Below are positions 1 through 6,663 of a stretch of DNA of 7,529 bases, one piece after another. How positions within the stretch are numbered: the stretch's first letter is position 1; every line of letters begins with the position of its first letter. Origin of the DNA: an uncultured Desulfovibrionaceae bacterium (GTDB lineage: Bacteria; Desulfobacterota; Desulfovibrionia; Desulfovibrionales; Desulfovibrionaceae). The position numbers and the translations under genes were made by a program. Location of the stretch: assembly GCA_949427775.1 (NCBI GenBank), contig CASQEL010000092.1, forward strand, positions 1-7,529. The letters run 5' to 3'. The notes beneath the pieces are model-generated. The model ran no database searches. It had not been told where the DNA came from and worked only from the letters and a program-made list of their open reading frames with translations.

Positions 1-288
1 TACCGGCCCATGTTCGGGGCGTTCGGCGCGGCCCGCACCGATACCAGAGCCACCCTCGTTTCCCAGGCGGCCATGGACCGGAACATCAGGGAAAAACTTC
101 ACCTGCGCAGCATGATCGAGCCGGTCAGACGCATCCGGAGTCTGGCCAAGCACGACATGGTGCGCAACGGCAACACGCCGATTATCGACGTGGACCCGGA
201 AACCTTCGCCGTGAAGGTGGACGGAATCCACGCCACCGTGAAACCCGCCGACACGGTTTCGCTGGGGCAACTGTACTTTTTCAGTTGA
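1..288 (+). CDS. ureC: Urease subunit alpha, C-terminal fragment
   Basis: This is the last 95 codons of the catalytic urease subunit, which hydrolyses urea to ammonia and carbamate in the cytoplasm. The gene is cut by the window's left edge: the frame is open from base 1 and ends at TGA 286-288. The fragment begins YRPMFGAFG and continues through a VSQAAMD segment, KHDMVRNGNTP, and IDVDPETFAVKVDG, and it ends LGQLYFFS. These follow the conserved UreC C-terminus block by block (in Klebsiella UreC: YRPMFG, KADMVHN, DGE and a final YFLF). The nickel ligands, the carbamylated lysine and the mobile flap lie upstream and cannot be checked here. The accessory genes follow on the same strand, as in a standard ure operon. 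The family assignment is secure. Whether ureA and ureB are separate or fused cannot be seen. Confidence 0.96.
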   Translation, partial: YRPMFGAFGAARTDTRATLVSQAAMDRNIREKLHLRSMIEPVRRIRSLAKHDMVRNGNTPIIDVDPETFAVKVDGIHATVKPADTVSLGQLYFFS

Positions 289-353
289 CCCCGCGAAACG
301 CGGCGGCCGGGTGGAACTCCGGCTCCGGCGGCATACGACGGACATGCGACACG

Positions 354-389
354 GCGGCGGAAGGCGAAACACGTCCCGCCTTCCGCCGC
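354..389 (+). other. 13-bp hairpin in the ureC-ureE gap
   Basis: Bases 354-366 (GCGGCGGAAGGCG) pair perfectly with 377-389 around a 10-nt loop. No T-run follows, so this is not a typical intrinsic terminator. It sits inside the operon, about 19 nt before the ureE ribosome binding site. It could act as an mRNA processing or stability element, or lower readthrough into the accessory genes. A smaller hairpin (CCGCG-AAA-CGCGG, 291-303) lies just after the ureC stop. The pairing is seen directly; the role is inferred. Confidence 0.5.
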
Positions 390-422
390 GCGGACAGCGA
401 TCACTACAAGGAAAGGCATCTC

Positions 423-1064
423 ATGCATCTGATAGAAACCGTGCTCGGCAATGTGAACGAGGCGTCCTGGAAGGAACGGCTGGCCGACGCCGAGGTGGAC
501 GTTCTGGAACTGAGCCAATGGGACGCGCAGAAGAACCGGCTGCGCAAGGAAACGAAAAACGGCCTGAATCTGGCCGTGTCTCTGGATCGCGACGCCTTCC
601 TGCACGACGGCGACGTGCTGCTGTGGGATGCGGCCGCCCGACGGGCCGTGATCTGCCGCATCGATCTGTGCGACGTGCTGGTCATAGATTTGGAAGCCCT
701 CGCGAACCTGCCCGCGTCGGCGCTGCTGGAACGCGGCGTGGCCCTGGGGCACGCCCTGGGCAACCAGCACTGGCCCGCCGTGGTGCGCGACGGCAAGGTC
801 TACGTGCCGCTGGCCGTGGACAGAAAGGTCATGACGTCGGTCATGAACGCCCATCATTTCGCGGACATCGAGCATCATTTCGCTCCCGGCGCGGAAATCG
901 CGGCCCTGTTGCCGCCCGCCCAGTCCCGGCGGCTGTTCGGCGGCGGCGGCGGGGCGTCCGTCCATCAGCATGGTCACGAGCGCCATCACGGCAAAAAACA
1001 TCACCGGCACGGGGCCGACGCGCGCGGCGACGGGCATCATCACCATGACCACGAACATGCGTAG
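423..1064 (+). CDS. ureE: Urease accessory protein UreE, nickel metallochaperone with His-rich tail
   Basis: This 213-residue cytoplasmic protein is the nickel carrier that delivers Ni(II) to the UreDFG-apourease complex. The N-terminal part (about 1-75) fits the peptide-binding UreE domain. The C-terminal metal-binding domain contains GNQHWP (113-118), the equivalent of the family's conserved GNxH nickel histidine, and an NAHHFADIEHHF segment (142-153). Residues 179-213 form a tail with 14 histidines in 35 residues, ending GHHHHDHEHA. Such tails occur in some UreE proteins and bind extra nickel. The ATG at 423 is chosen because AAGGAAAGG (408-416) precedes it; the same frame is open further upstream, but that stretch does not look like UreE. 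It begins 134 nt after ureC. Its last codons overlap the likely ureF start by 8 nt. Confidence 0.93.
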   Translation: MHLIETVLGNVNEASWKERLADAEVDVLELSQWDAQKNRLRKETKNGLNLAVSLDRDAFLHDGDVLLWDAAARRAVICRIDLCDVLVIDLEALANLPASALLERGVALGHALGNQHWPAVVRDGKVYVPLAVDRKVMTSVMNAHHFADIEHHFAPGAEIAALLPPAQSRRLFGGGGGASVHQHGHERHHGKKHHRHGADARGDGHHHHDHEHA

Positions 1065-1875
1065 TGCCGCCGCGGTCGTCGGCGGCACGAACACGAGCGC
1101 CGCCCTCATGAACACGGCGGGCGTACTGTCCGCGCCGCGTGAGGAGAGCGCCGCTCCGGCGGCCGCTCCGGCCGGACACGATCGGGCGTGCGGGGTGCTC
1201 GCTCTGGCGCGGATGCTGGAGTTCGGCGACTCCATGCTGCCCGTCGGCGCGTTCGCGTTTTCCGGCGCTCTGGAATCCGCCGTGCAGAAAGGCGTGGTGC
1301 ATGATGCGGACACCCTGCGCGACTTCACCTCCACGGCGCTGGAGCAGGCCGCCAGAGGCGACGCCGTGGGCCTGGCCTGTGTCATGCGCGCCGCCGTCGC
1401 GGACGACCGGGCGGCCCTGGAGAGGGCGGATCGGGAGATATACTGTCGCAAGCTTTCGGAGGAAGCCCGGCTGATGTCCGTGCGCATGGGCAGGAAGCTG
1501 GCGGAGATGTGCGTCGAGGCCACCGGGCCGGAGGCCATGACGCCCTGGCTGGAGGGTATCCGCGCCGGGCGGACGCCGGGCACGTATCCCGCGACTCTGG
1601 GGGTGTTGTTCGCCGGGCTGGGACTGTCCCCGGACCAGGCCCTGACGACGCACCAGTACGGGGTGGCCACGACCATTCTGAACGCCGCCTTGCGGCTGAT
1701 GCGGGTGACGCATCTGGACACCCAGCGCATTCTGTTTTTGCTGATCCGGGATTTCGAGCGCCAGTGCGCCCACGCGGCGAGCGCCGCGCCGGAGGACATG
1801 TGCGGCTACGCGCCCATGACGGACATTCTGGCGGCCGTGCATGTCAGGGCGCATGTGCGCCTGTTCATGAGTTGA
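1057..1875 (+). CDS. ureF: Urease accessory protein UreF
   Basis: UreF bridges UreD and UreG in the urease activation complex and acts in the cytoplasm to ensure correct nickel loading. With this start the protein has 272 residues. The family core begins near residue 48 (LALARMLEFGDSMLPVGAFAFSG, with LPVGAFAFSG at 61-70). It continues through RLMSVRMGRKL (138-148), the GTYPATLGVLFAGLGL block (175-190) and the closing YAPMTDIL...RLFMS, which matches the usual RLFxS end. UreF is normally about 225-240 residues, so the first 45 or so Ala-rich residues are extra. The start is uncertain. ATG 1045 and ATG 1057 overlap ureE, ATG 1108 gives 255 residues, and GTG 1195 begins right at the core; none has a good ribosome binding site. 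I chose 1057 because its 8-nt overlap allows translational coupling. Confidence 0.9.
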   Translation: MRSAAAVVGGTNTSAALMNTAGVLSAPREESAAPAAAPAGHDRACGVLALARMLEFGDSMLPVGAFAFSGALESAVQKGVVHDADTLRDFTSTALEQAARGDAVGLACVMRAAVADDRAALERADREIYCRKLSEEARLMSVRMGRKLAEMCVEATGPEAMTPWLEGIRAGRTPGTYPATLGVLFAGLGLSPDQALTTHQYGVATTILNAALRLMRVTHLDTQRILFLLIRDFERQCAHAASAAPEDMCGYAPMTDILAAVHVRAHVRLFMS

Positions 1876-1925
1876 CGGATGCCGGGAGCGGGGGGCGTTC
1901 CCCTCGCAACCGCAACACAACACCT

Positions 1926-1955
1926 GTTCGGGAATCGTCCCCCTGTTCCCGGAAC
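1926..1955 (+). other. Hairpin in the ureF-ureG gap
   Basis: GTTCGGGAA (1926-1934) pairs with TTCCCGGAAC (1946-1955) with one bulged G and an 11-nt loop. No T-run follows. It lies 9 nt before the ureG ribosome binding site in a 101-nt spacer that contains no gene. It may influence mRNA stability or ureG translation. The function is inferred only from its position. Confidence 0.35.
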
Positions 1956-1964
1956 GTGCGCCAT

Positions 1965-1971
1965 GAGGAGG
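1965..1971 (+). promoter_or_regulatory. Ribosome binding site that sets the ureG GTG start
   Basis: GAGGAGG lies 5 nt before GTG 1977. It decides the start, because the frame is open far upstream with no in-frame ATG near the family N-terminus. The ATG at 1963 is in another frame. Confidence 0.8.
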
Positions 1972-1976
1972 CCACT

Positions 1977-2612
1977 GTGAAAAAAATTACCCGTATCGGT
2001 GTCGGCGGCCCTGTGGGGTCGGGCAAAACGGCCATTATCGAAGCGGTGACTCCCGTGTTGATCCGGCGGGGCATCAAGCCGCTGATCATCACCAACGATG
2101 TCGTGACGACCGAAGACGCCGAGCATGTGCGGCGCGAGCTGGCGGGCATTCTGCCCCCGGATCGCATTGTGGGCGTGGAAACGGGCGCGTGCCCGCATAC
2201 GGCCATTCGCGAAGACCCGAGCATGAATCTGGCTGCGGTGGAGGAGCTGGAAAGCCGTTTTCCGGACAGCGATCTGATCTTCATCGAGAGCGGCGGCGAC
2301 AATCTGACCCTGACCTTCAGTCCGGCGCTGGCGGATTTTTTCATCTATGTCATCGACGTGGCCGCGGGCGACAAGATTCCGCGCAAGAACGGTCCCGGCG
2401 TCTGTCAGTCGGACATCCTGGTCATCAACAAGGAAGACCTGGCGCCCCATGTCAAGGCCAGTCTGGAGGTCATGGAACGGGATTCCAGACGCCTGCGCGG
2501 CGACAAGCCGTTCATCTTCACCAACTGCATGACCGGCAGGAACATCGAGGCACTGACGGACATGATCGTCCGGGACGCGCTGTTTGACCGCGCGCCGGAG
2601 GTCCGGGCATGA
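1977..2612 (+). CDS. ureG: Urease accessory GTPase UreG
   Basis: UreG is a SIMIBI-class GTPase. It receives nickel from UreE and, through GTP hydrolysis in the UreDFG complex, delivers it to apo-urease. The protein has 211 residues, the usual length. Visible motifs are the P-loop GGPVGSGKT (10-18), TNDVVTTEDAEHV (39-51; most UreGs have a Tyr where the second Val of NDVV stands), the metal-binding CPH (72-74), ESGGDNL (104-110, Walker-B region) and the guanine-specificity motif NKED (151-154). It starts at GTG with a strong upstream GAGGAGG. It follows ureF by 101 nt and overlaps ureD by 4 nt (ATGA), so the two are probably translationally coupled. All key residues are present, so it should be functional. 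Confidence 0.98.
   Translation: MKKITRIGVGGPVGSGKTAIIEAVTPVLIRRGIKPLIITNDVVTTEDAEHVRRELAGILPPDRIVGVETGACPHTAIREDPSMNLAAVEELESRFPDSDLIFIESGGDNLTLTFSPALADFFIYVIDVAAGDKIPRKNGPGVCQSDILVINKEDLAPHVKASLEVMERDSRRLRGDKPFIFTNCMTGRNIEALTDMIVRDALFDRAPEVRA
2597..2601 (+). promoter_or_regulatory. Ribosome binding site for ureD inside the ureG 3' end
   Basis: GGAGG lies 7 nt before ATG 2609, better placed than the GGAGG 13 nt before the duplicated ATG at 2699. It supports the upstream start for ureD. Because it lies just outside the 90-bp repeat, only the first ATG has it. Confidence 0.6.
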
Positions 2613-2782
2613 GCGCCCCGCAACACGCCGCTCGCGAGGTCCGTCCCCGGCCGCCGCAAGCGCCGGAGGACGACGGGGCGGGAGGCGGCGGACCGGGCAT
2701 GCGCGCCCCGCAACACGCCGCTCGCGAGGTCGGTCCCCGGCCGCCGCAAGCGTCGGAGGGCGACGGGGCGGGGGGCGGCGGG
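2603..2782 (+). repeat. Two 90-bp tandem direct repeats across the ureG/ureD junction
   Basis: Copy 1 is 2603-2692 and copy 2 is 2693-2782. They match at 84 of 90 positions by hand, with differences at 2612, 2642, 2663, 2670, 2683 and 2692 against the bases 90 downstream. The unit begins with CCGGGCATG and includes the ureD start codon. Its length is a multiple of three, so it adds 30 residues without shifting the frame: MSAPQHAARE... is repeated as MRAPQHAARE..., each unit running into a Gly-rich AGGGG. The A-to-C change at 2702 converts the ATGA junction of copy 1 into ATGC. Confidence 0.95.
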
Positions 2783-3733
2783 GATTGCGTGGCCCGGCTC
2801 AGGAACGAGCTGGATCGCATCTGCGCCGCCGCGTCCGAGCTGGACGCCTACCGGACCGAGCCCCGACAGATGCCCAGCGGCGTGGTGGGCAAGTACGGCT
2901 ATCTGCGTCTGGGTTTCCGAAAGGAGGCGGACGGGCGCAGCGTTCTGTACGACATCGATCGGCGCGTGCCGTTTCTGGTGCAGAAGGGGTTGTACTGGGA
3001 TGAGGGCATGCCCCATATGCCTTGCGTGTTCATCATCACCACCACGGGCTGTCTGCTTCAGGGCGACCGCATGGCTCTGGAGATCCGCGTGGGGGAAAAC
3101 GCCGTGGGGCATGTCGCCACGCAGTCGGCCACCAGGGTGCATATGATGGACGCCAACTATGCCGCGCAGCTCCAGAGCATCATCGTGGAGCCGGGCGGTT
3201 ATCTGGAATATATGCCGGACCCGCTGATTCCTCACCGCACCTCGCGCTTTCTTTCGGACACCGCCGTCAGCATCGCGGAGAGCGGATCGCTGATCTACTC
3301 CGAAGTGCTTTTGCCCGGCCGCAAATACCATCATGAGGACGAGCGGTTCGGGTTTGATCTGTATTCCTCGCACATCCATGCGGTGCGCCGGGAAACGGGC
3401 GAGAAACTGTTTGCGGAAAAATGCCTCCTGGAGCCCAGGGTTTCGGATGTGCTGCAAACCGGCGTCATGAACGGGTTTGACGTGTTCGGCGTCGTGGTGC
3501 TGCTGACGCAGCCGGACAAGGCGCGGCGGGTGCGCGATTGCATCGGCGCGGACGTGGATCTGCAAGGTCGTCTGGCCTACGGCGCCACGGTTCTGCCCGG
3601 GGAATGCGGCCTGTCGTTCAAGGTTCTGGGAGACGCCTCGGAAACCGTGCGGGCCAAAATCCGCCAATTCTGGAGCGTTGCACGTGAAACAATAACCGGA
3701 TGCCCGCTGCCTGAAGAATTTCTCTGGCGGTAG
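2609..3733 (+). CDS. ureD: Urease accessory protein UreD (UreH), with duplicated N-terminal extension
   Basis: UreD is the scaffold that binds apo-urease and channels nickel to its active site as part of the UreDFG complex. The protein has 374 residues from this start, against roughly 270-300 for typical UreD. The family domain starts near residue 90 (SGVVGKYGYLRLGF). It shows TTTGCLLQGDRM (144-155), ATQSATRVHMM (170-180), LEYMPDPLIPHR (199-210) and PGRKYHHEDERF (236-247), all fitting UreD. Residues 1-60 are two copies of a 30-residue Pro/Gly/Ala-rich unit encoded by a 90-bp tandem duplication, and they look disordered. ATG 2609 overlaps the ureG stop and has a good GGAGG. ATG 2699 (in copy 2) and GTG 2789 are possible later starts. 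The urea transporter follows 26 nt later. The family call is firm; the N-terminal boundary is less so. Confidence 0.93.
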   Translation: MSAPQHAAREVRPRPPQAPEDDGAGGGGPGMRAPQHAAREVGPRPPQASEGDGAGGGGDCVARLRNELDRICAAASELDAYRTEPRQMPSGVVGKYGYLRLGFRKEADGRSVLYDIDRRVPFLVQKGLYWDEGMPHMPCVFIITTTGCLLQGDRMALEIRVGENAVGHVATQSATRVHMMDANYAAQLQSIIVEPGGYLEYMPDPLIPHRTSRFLSDTAVSIAESGSLIYSEVLLPGRKYHHEDERFGFDLYSSHIHAVRRETGEKLFAEKCLLEPRVSDVLQTGVMNGFDVFGVVVLLTQPDKARRVRDCIGADVDLQGRLAYGATVLPGECGLSFKVLGDASETVRAKIRQFWSVARETITGCPLPEEFLWR

Positions 3734-3759
3734 TTTGGCGTCCACGGAGGTCGTGCCGC

Positions 3760-4812
3760 ATGAGCACAACCGTAACATTCGACTGGTGGGATAAAATCGC
3801 GGCCGGCAATGCCGTCGTACATTTTATTGATGTCTGCCTGCGCGGCGCGGGGCAGGTCATGTTTCAGAACAATCCCCTGACGGGACTGTTCTTCCTGGCG
3901 GGGATTTTCTGGGGGGCGTATGCGGCCCACATGCCCGCCGTGGCCTGGGGGGGCGTGCTGGGGCTGGTTTGCGGCACACTCACCGCGTATGCCCTCCACG
4001 TTCCCGAACAGAACATTGATGCGGGCCTGCACGGCTACAACGGTCTGCTGGTCGGCTGCGCCCTGCCCACCTTCTTTGCCCCCACGCCGCTGCTGTGGGG
4101 CTGCATCGTGGCCGGAGGCATTTTTTCCACCATCCTGATGATGGCCGTATCCCGCATGTTCAGAACCTGGAAAGTCTCGGCCATGACCGGGCCGTTTGTC
4201 ATCATCACCTGGTTTCTGATGCTGGCGGCCTACAATTTCGCCAACATCAAAATCACAGGCCTGCCGCATCCCGCCGTTTCGATGCAGCCCACGGACCTCT
4301 TTCCCCTGACCGCGCCGGACTTCTGGAGAGCCTGCCTTGCGGGCGTCTCCCAGGTGTTCCTGATCAACAATGTGGCCACCGGCGTGCTGTTTCTCATCGG
4401 TCTGGCCTGCGGCAGCGTCTGGGCGGCCGTGTTCGGTTTCGCGGGCTCCATGCTCGCCGTGGGCACGGCCCTGCTGCTGGGCGCGGGCTCTTCGGCCATC
4501 GTGGCCGGTTTGTTCCAGTTCAGCGCGGTGCTGACGGCCATCGGCCTGGGCACCACCTTCTACAAGCCCAACTGGGAAGTGATCATCTTCACCTTCCTGG
4601 GAACGATTTTCACCGTCGTGGCCCAGGGAGCGCTGAATGTGGTGTTGAGCGTATACGGCATCCCCACGCTGACCTTCCCGTTCGTCATCGCGGCATGGAT
4701 CTTCCTGCTGCCCAACATCAAACTGTTACCCGCGACGCATCAGGCCGATACGGAGCAGATGCCGCTCAGGCCCGTCGGCGCGGTATATAAGGAGAAAGGA
4801 GCTTTGTCATGA
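3760..4812 (+). CDS. Urea transporter, SLC14/UT family channel
   Basis: This 350-residue inner-membrane protein is predicted to let urea pass down its gradient into the cell and so supply urease. It has the internal duplication typical of UT channels. QVMFQNNPLTGLFFLAGI (32-49) is echoed by QVFLINNVATGVLFLIGL (198-215), GLHGYNGLLVGCAL (89-102) by GLFQFSAVLTAIGL (250-263), and AMTGPFVIITW (141-151) by TLTFPFVIAAW (303-313). The last pair fits the family's TxPF-type signature, which ends each half. The bacterial protein of known structure, dvUT from Desulfovibrio vulgaris, belongs to this family, and length and layout agree. GGAGG (3746-3750) precedes the ATG by 9 nt. It follows ureD by 26 nt and overlaps amt by 4 nt (ATGA). 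I give no symbol because naming of bacterial UT genes varies. Confidence 0.93.
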   Translation: MSTTVTFDWWDKIAAGNAVVHFIDVCLRGAGQVMFQNNPLTGLFFLAGIFWGAYAAHMPAVAWGGVLGLVCGTLTAYALHVPEQNIDAGLHGYNGLLVGCALPTFFAPTPLLWGCIVAGGIFSTILMMAVSRMFRTWKVSAMTGPFVIITWFLMLAAYNFANIKITGLPHPAVSMQPTDLFPLTAPDFWRACLAGVSQVFLINNVATGVLFLIGLACGSVWAAVFGFAGSMLAVGTALLLGAGSSAIVAGLFQFSAVLTAIGLGTTFYKPNWEVIIFTFLGTIFTVVAQGALNVVLSVYGIPTLTFPFVIAAWIFLLPNIKLLPATHQADTEQMPLRPVGAVYKEKGALS

Positions 4813-6026
4813 CACCTGTACTCAATACCGGCGATACCGCCTTCATCATCCTCTGCACCGCCCTGGTGTGCGTAATGACTCCGGGACTGGCCTTCTTTTA
4901 CGGCGGTCTGGTCAAGGCGAAAAACGTGCTGACCATCATGATGCAATCGTTCATATCCATGGGCATCGTGGCCCTGATCTGGATATTCGGCGGCTTCAGT
5001 CTGGCGTTCGGACCGGACATCGGCGGCTTTATCGGCGACATTACCTATCATTTCGCCCTGGACAAGGTGGGCGGCGCGCCCAGTCCCCTCTACGCCTCCA
5101 CGGTTCCCTTCATCATGTTTTTCGCGTATCAGATGATGTTCGCGATCATCACCCCGGCGCTGATCACCGGCGCGTTCGCCGGACGCTTCAACTTCCGGGG
5201 GTATATCAAGTTCCTCATCCTGTGGACCATCATCATTTATCTGCCCGTGTGCCACTGGATATGGGGCAACGGCTGGCTGGCCCAGCTCGGCGTGGTGGAC
5301 TTCGCGGGCGGCATCGTCATTCATGTGAGCGCCGGATTTGCCGCGCTGGCCACCGTGCTCTTTCTGGGACGGCGCACCGACATGGCTCCCGGCGAGGCAA
5401 CGACGCCCAACAATCTCCCGCTGGTGGCCATCGGCGCGGGATTGCTGTGGTTCGGCTGGTTCGGTTTCAACGCGGGCGGCGCGTACGCGGCCAATGAGCT
5501 GGCCAGCTACGCCTTTGTCAACACCACTGTGGCCGGTTCCGTGGCCATGGTGATGTGGCTGATTCTGGACTGGCACTTTTCCCGCAAGCCGACCTTCGCG
5601 GGCGTGCTGGTGGGCGCGGTGGCCGGTCTGGCCACCATCACGCCCTGCGCGGGCTATGTGGAGCCCTGGGCGGCCATCATCATCGGCGCGGCGGGTTCCC
5701 TTGTCTGTTACTTCGCCAAGATGGTGCAGGAACGGCTGAAGTTCGACGACGCGCTGGAAGTCTGGCGGGCGCACGGCATGGGCGGCGTGACCGGCGCGCT
5801 GCTGCTGGGCGTTCTTGCCAATCAGGGCATCGACAGGGTGAGCGCGAGCACCCATCAGTTCCTGATTCAGTTGCTGGGCGTGGTGGCCGTGGGCCTTTAT
5901 TCCTTTGTGGTCACGTATATCATTCTGTTCGTGATCAACGCCATCGGGCCCATTCGCGTCACTCCCGCCGAGGAACGCGCGGGACTGGATGAAAGTCTGC
6001 ACGGCGAAGACGCCTACAGATTGTAA
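4809..6026 (+). CDS. amt: Ammonium transporter, Amt/Mep/Rh family
   Basis: This 405-residue inner-membrane protein, expected to have 11 helices and to form trimers, conducts ammonium or ammonia. It keeps the conduction residues: twin histidines H172 (DFAGGIVIHVSAG) and H322 (WRAHGMGG), the recruitment-site aspartate D164, and the likely phenylalanine gate F111 (QMMFAIITPALI) and F220 (WFGFNAGGA). The C-terminal regulatory tail is complete (IRVTPAEERAGLDESLHGEDAY), and in the family this tail couples the subunits. The start overlaps the urea transporter stop, and AAAGGAG (4795-4801) sits 7 nt upstream. amt is usually paired with the PII gene glnK, but no glnK follows here. Beside urease it could recapture leaked ammonia or release excess. 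The family is certain; the net direction of transport in this setting is not. Confidence 0.97.
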   Translation: MTPVLNTGDTAFIILCTALVCVMTPGLAFFYGGLVKAKNVLTIMMQSFISMGIVALIWIFGGFSLAFGPDIGGFIGDITYHFALDKVGGAPSPLYASTVPFIMFFAYQMMFAIITPALITGAFAGRFNFRGYIKFLILWTIIIYLPVCHWIWGNGWLAQLGVVDFAGGIVIHVSAGFAALATVLFLGRRTDMAPGEATTPNNLPLVAIGAGLLWFGWFGFNAGGAYAANELASYAFVNTTVAGSVAMVMWLILDWHFSRKPTFAGVLVGAVAGLATITPCAGYVEPWAAIIIGAAGSLVCYFAKMVQERLKFDDALEVWRAHGMGGVTGALLLGVLANQGIDRVSASTHQFLIQLLGVVAVGLYSFVVTYIILFVINAIGPIRVTPAEERAGLDESLHGEDAYRL

Positions 6027-6035
6027 CCCCCTCTT

Positions 6036-6076
6036 GCGGCCGGACGGAGCAGCATCGGCGCTCTTCGTCCGGCCGC
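6036..6076 (+). terminator. GC-rich hairpin after amt, possible operon terminator
   Basis: GCGGCCGGACG (6036-6046) pairs perfectly with 6066-6076. Inside it GAGC (6047-6050) pairs with GCTC (6060-6063) past a two-base bulge, leaving a 9-nt loop. It begins 9 nt after the amt stop, where the urease operon would be expected to end. It lacks a following T-run, so it may act with Rho or only protect the 3' end. Confidence 0.45.
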
Positions 6077-6111
6077 GCGGAGCGCATCGGGAGCCGGGGC
6101 GTTGCCGGGGT

Positions 6112-6219
6112 ACTCGCATGAAGCGTATAACTCTTTGAAACAACGAAAAAAACCTTTGACGGCCGACGCATGAATTACCAATATTTCCAATATATTATCT
6201 TCGTTCGTGCGATTGCCCC
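6112..6219 (-). repeat. Inverted element, copy A, upstream of crcB-1
   Basis: Read on the - strand this segment matches 7126-7229 of the + strand. Box 1 (6196-6219) agrees at 21 of 24 bases and includes CGAACGAAGATA. Box 2 (6112-6140) agrees at 27 of 29 and includes TTATACGCTTCA. The 55 nt between the boxes (51 in copy B) are more diverged. On the - strand ATG 6171 opens a short frame, M-x6-FFVVSKSYTLHAS, like the one in copy B; this frame then runs on to 5959 across the hairpin and the end of amt, which looks non-coding. I do not recognise the element. Confidence 0.75.
6156..6184 (+). promoter_or_regulatory. Possible crcB promoter
   Basis: TTGACG (6156-6161) resembles a sigma-70 -35 box. 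The hexamer at a 17-nt spacing is CAATAT (6179-6184), a poor -10 match, though the stretch 6171-6200 is AT-rich. A promoter is plausible because crcB-1 starts 237 nt after amt behind a hairpin, but the boxes lie within inverted element A and the evidence is weak. Confidence 0.25.
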
Positions 6220-6251
6220 GGGGGCGTTGCGCGTTTGCGGCGTCCGGGGCA

Positions 6252-6258
6252 GGGGAGG
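6252..6258 (+). promoter_or_regulatory. Ribosome binding site for crcB-1
   Basis: GGGGAGG lies 5 nt before ATG 6264. It fixes this start over an in-frame ATG at 6207, which would add 19 residues unlike the CrcB family. Confidence 0.75.
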
Positions 6259-6263
6259 TTGTC

Positions 6264-6641
6264 ATGTCGGAAGCAGCGCGTCTGCTGTGGGTTGCCGGGG
6301 GCGGAGCTTTGGGAGCGTATTGCCGTTTTCGGATTTCCGCCTGGTTCGGGGAATGGTTCGGCAGGAAGTTTCCCTACGGCACAGTATTCGTGAACGTGCT
6401 CGGCTCCTGCATCATGGGGGCCGTCGCGGCCGGGATCACGGCGGGATATTTCCCGGCAGTTCCCTGGCGTGATTTCATCGCCGAGGGCTTTCTCGGCGCG
6501 CTGACCACGTTCTCCACCTTTTCCATGGATACCTTTACGCTCTACGCCCGGGGCGACATGCTCGGCGGTTCGCTGAACCTGTTGTTGAACATGATTTTCT
6601 GTCTGGCGGGCGTGACGCTGGGCGTTTGGGTCATGCTGTGA
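6264..6641 (+). CDS. crcB: Fluoride channel CrcB/Fluc, first subunit
   Basis: Small inner-membrane protein of 125 residues with four predicted helices. Fluc channels export fluoride and protect enzymes it inhibits. Family signatures are GGALGAYCRF (13-22), FPYGTVFVN (36-44, with the pore Asn at 44) and GFLGALTTFSTFSMDTF (75-91), which includes the central TTFST that binds the structural sodium and the paired pore phenylalanines. Positive charges cluster in the first loop (R21, R23, R34, K35), and the C-terminus VWVML has none. By the positive-inside rule both termini should face the periplasm. It aligns without gaps to the next gene (about 38% identity by hand), and the two probably form one channel. 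It begins 237 nt after amt, so it may have its own promoter. Confidence 0.95.
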   Translation: MSEAARLLWVAGGGALGAYCRFRISAWFGEWFGRKFPYGTVFVNVLGSCIMGAVAAGITAGYFPAVPWRDFIAEGFLGALTTFSTFSMDTFTLYARGDMLGGSLNLLLNMIFCLAGVTLGVWVML

Positions 6642-6663
6642 TCGACGAGGCGAGGTTGCAATC

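Noticed and set aside
99..1799. A 566-codon open frame on the - strand over ureC, ureE and ureF
   Set aside because: The + strand frames carry clear urease accessory motifs. The antisense frame is rich in Arg, Ala and Ser with no recognisable domain, as expected from a high-GC shadow.
1509..1976. N-terminal extension of UreG into ureF
   Set aside because: The frame is open there, but it overlaps the UreF core and lacks UreG features. GTG 1977 with GAGGAGG fits the family start.
2603..2782. CRISPR or minisatellite array
   Set aside because: There are only two adjacent copies with no spacers, and they are in frame in ureD. It is a simple tandem duplication.
2405..3778. A 457-codon - strand frame over ureG/ureD
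   Set aside because: It is a shadow of ureG and ureD. Its internal repeat only mirrors the 90-bp duplication.
4740..6143. A 467-codon - strand frame over amt
   Set aside because: It lies opposite a complete Amt with all conduction residues, and its composition (His, Gln, Gly, Arg) is that of an antisense shadow.
6027..6263. Fluoride (crcB-motif) riboswitch upstream of crcB-1
   Set aside because: I looked for the conserved GATG and CTGATG-type segments of the motif in this leader and did not find them. A covariance-model search would be decisive.
6207..6263. Upstream ATG at 6207 as the crcB-1 start
   Set aside because: It would add 19 residues unlike the family, while ATG 6264 has GGGGAGG directly upstream.
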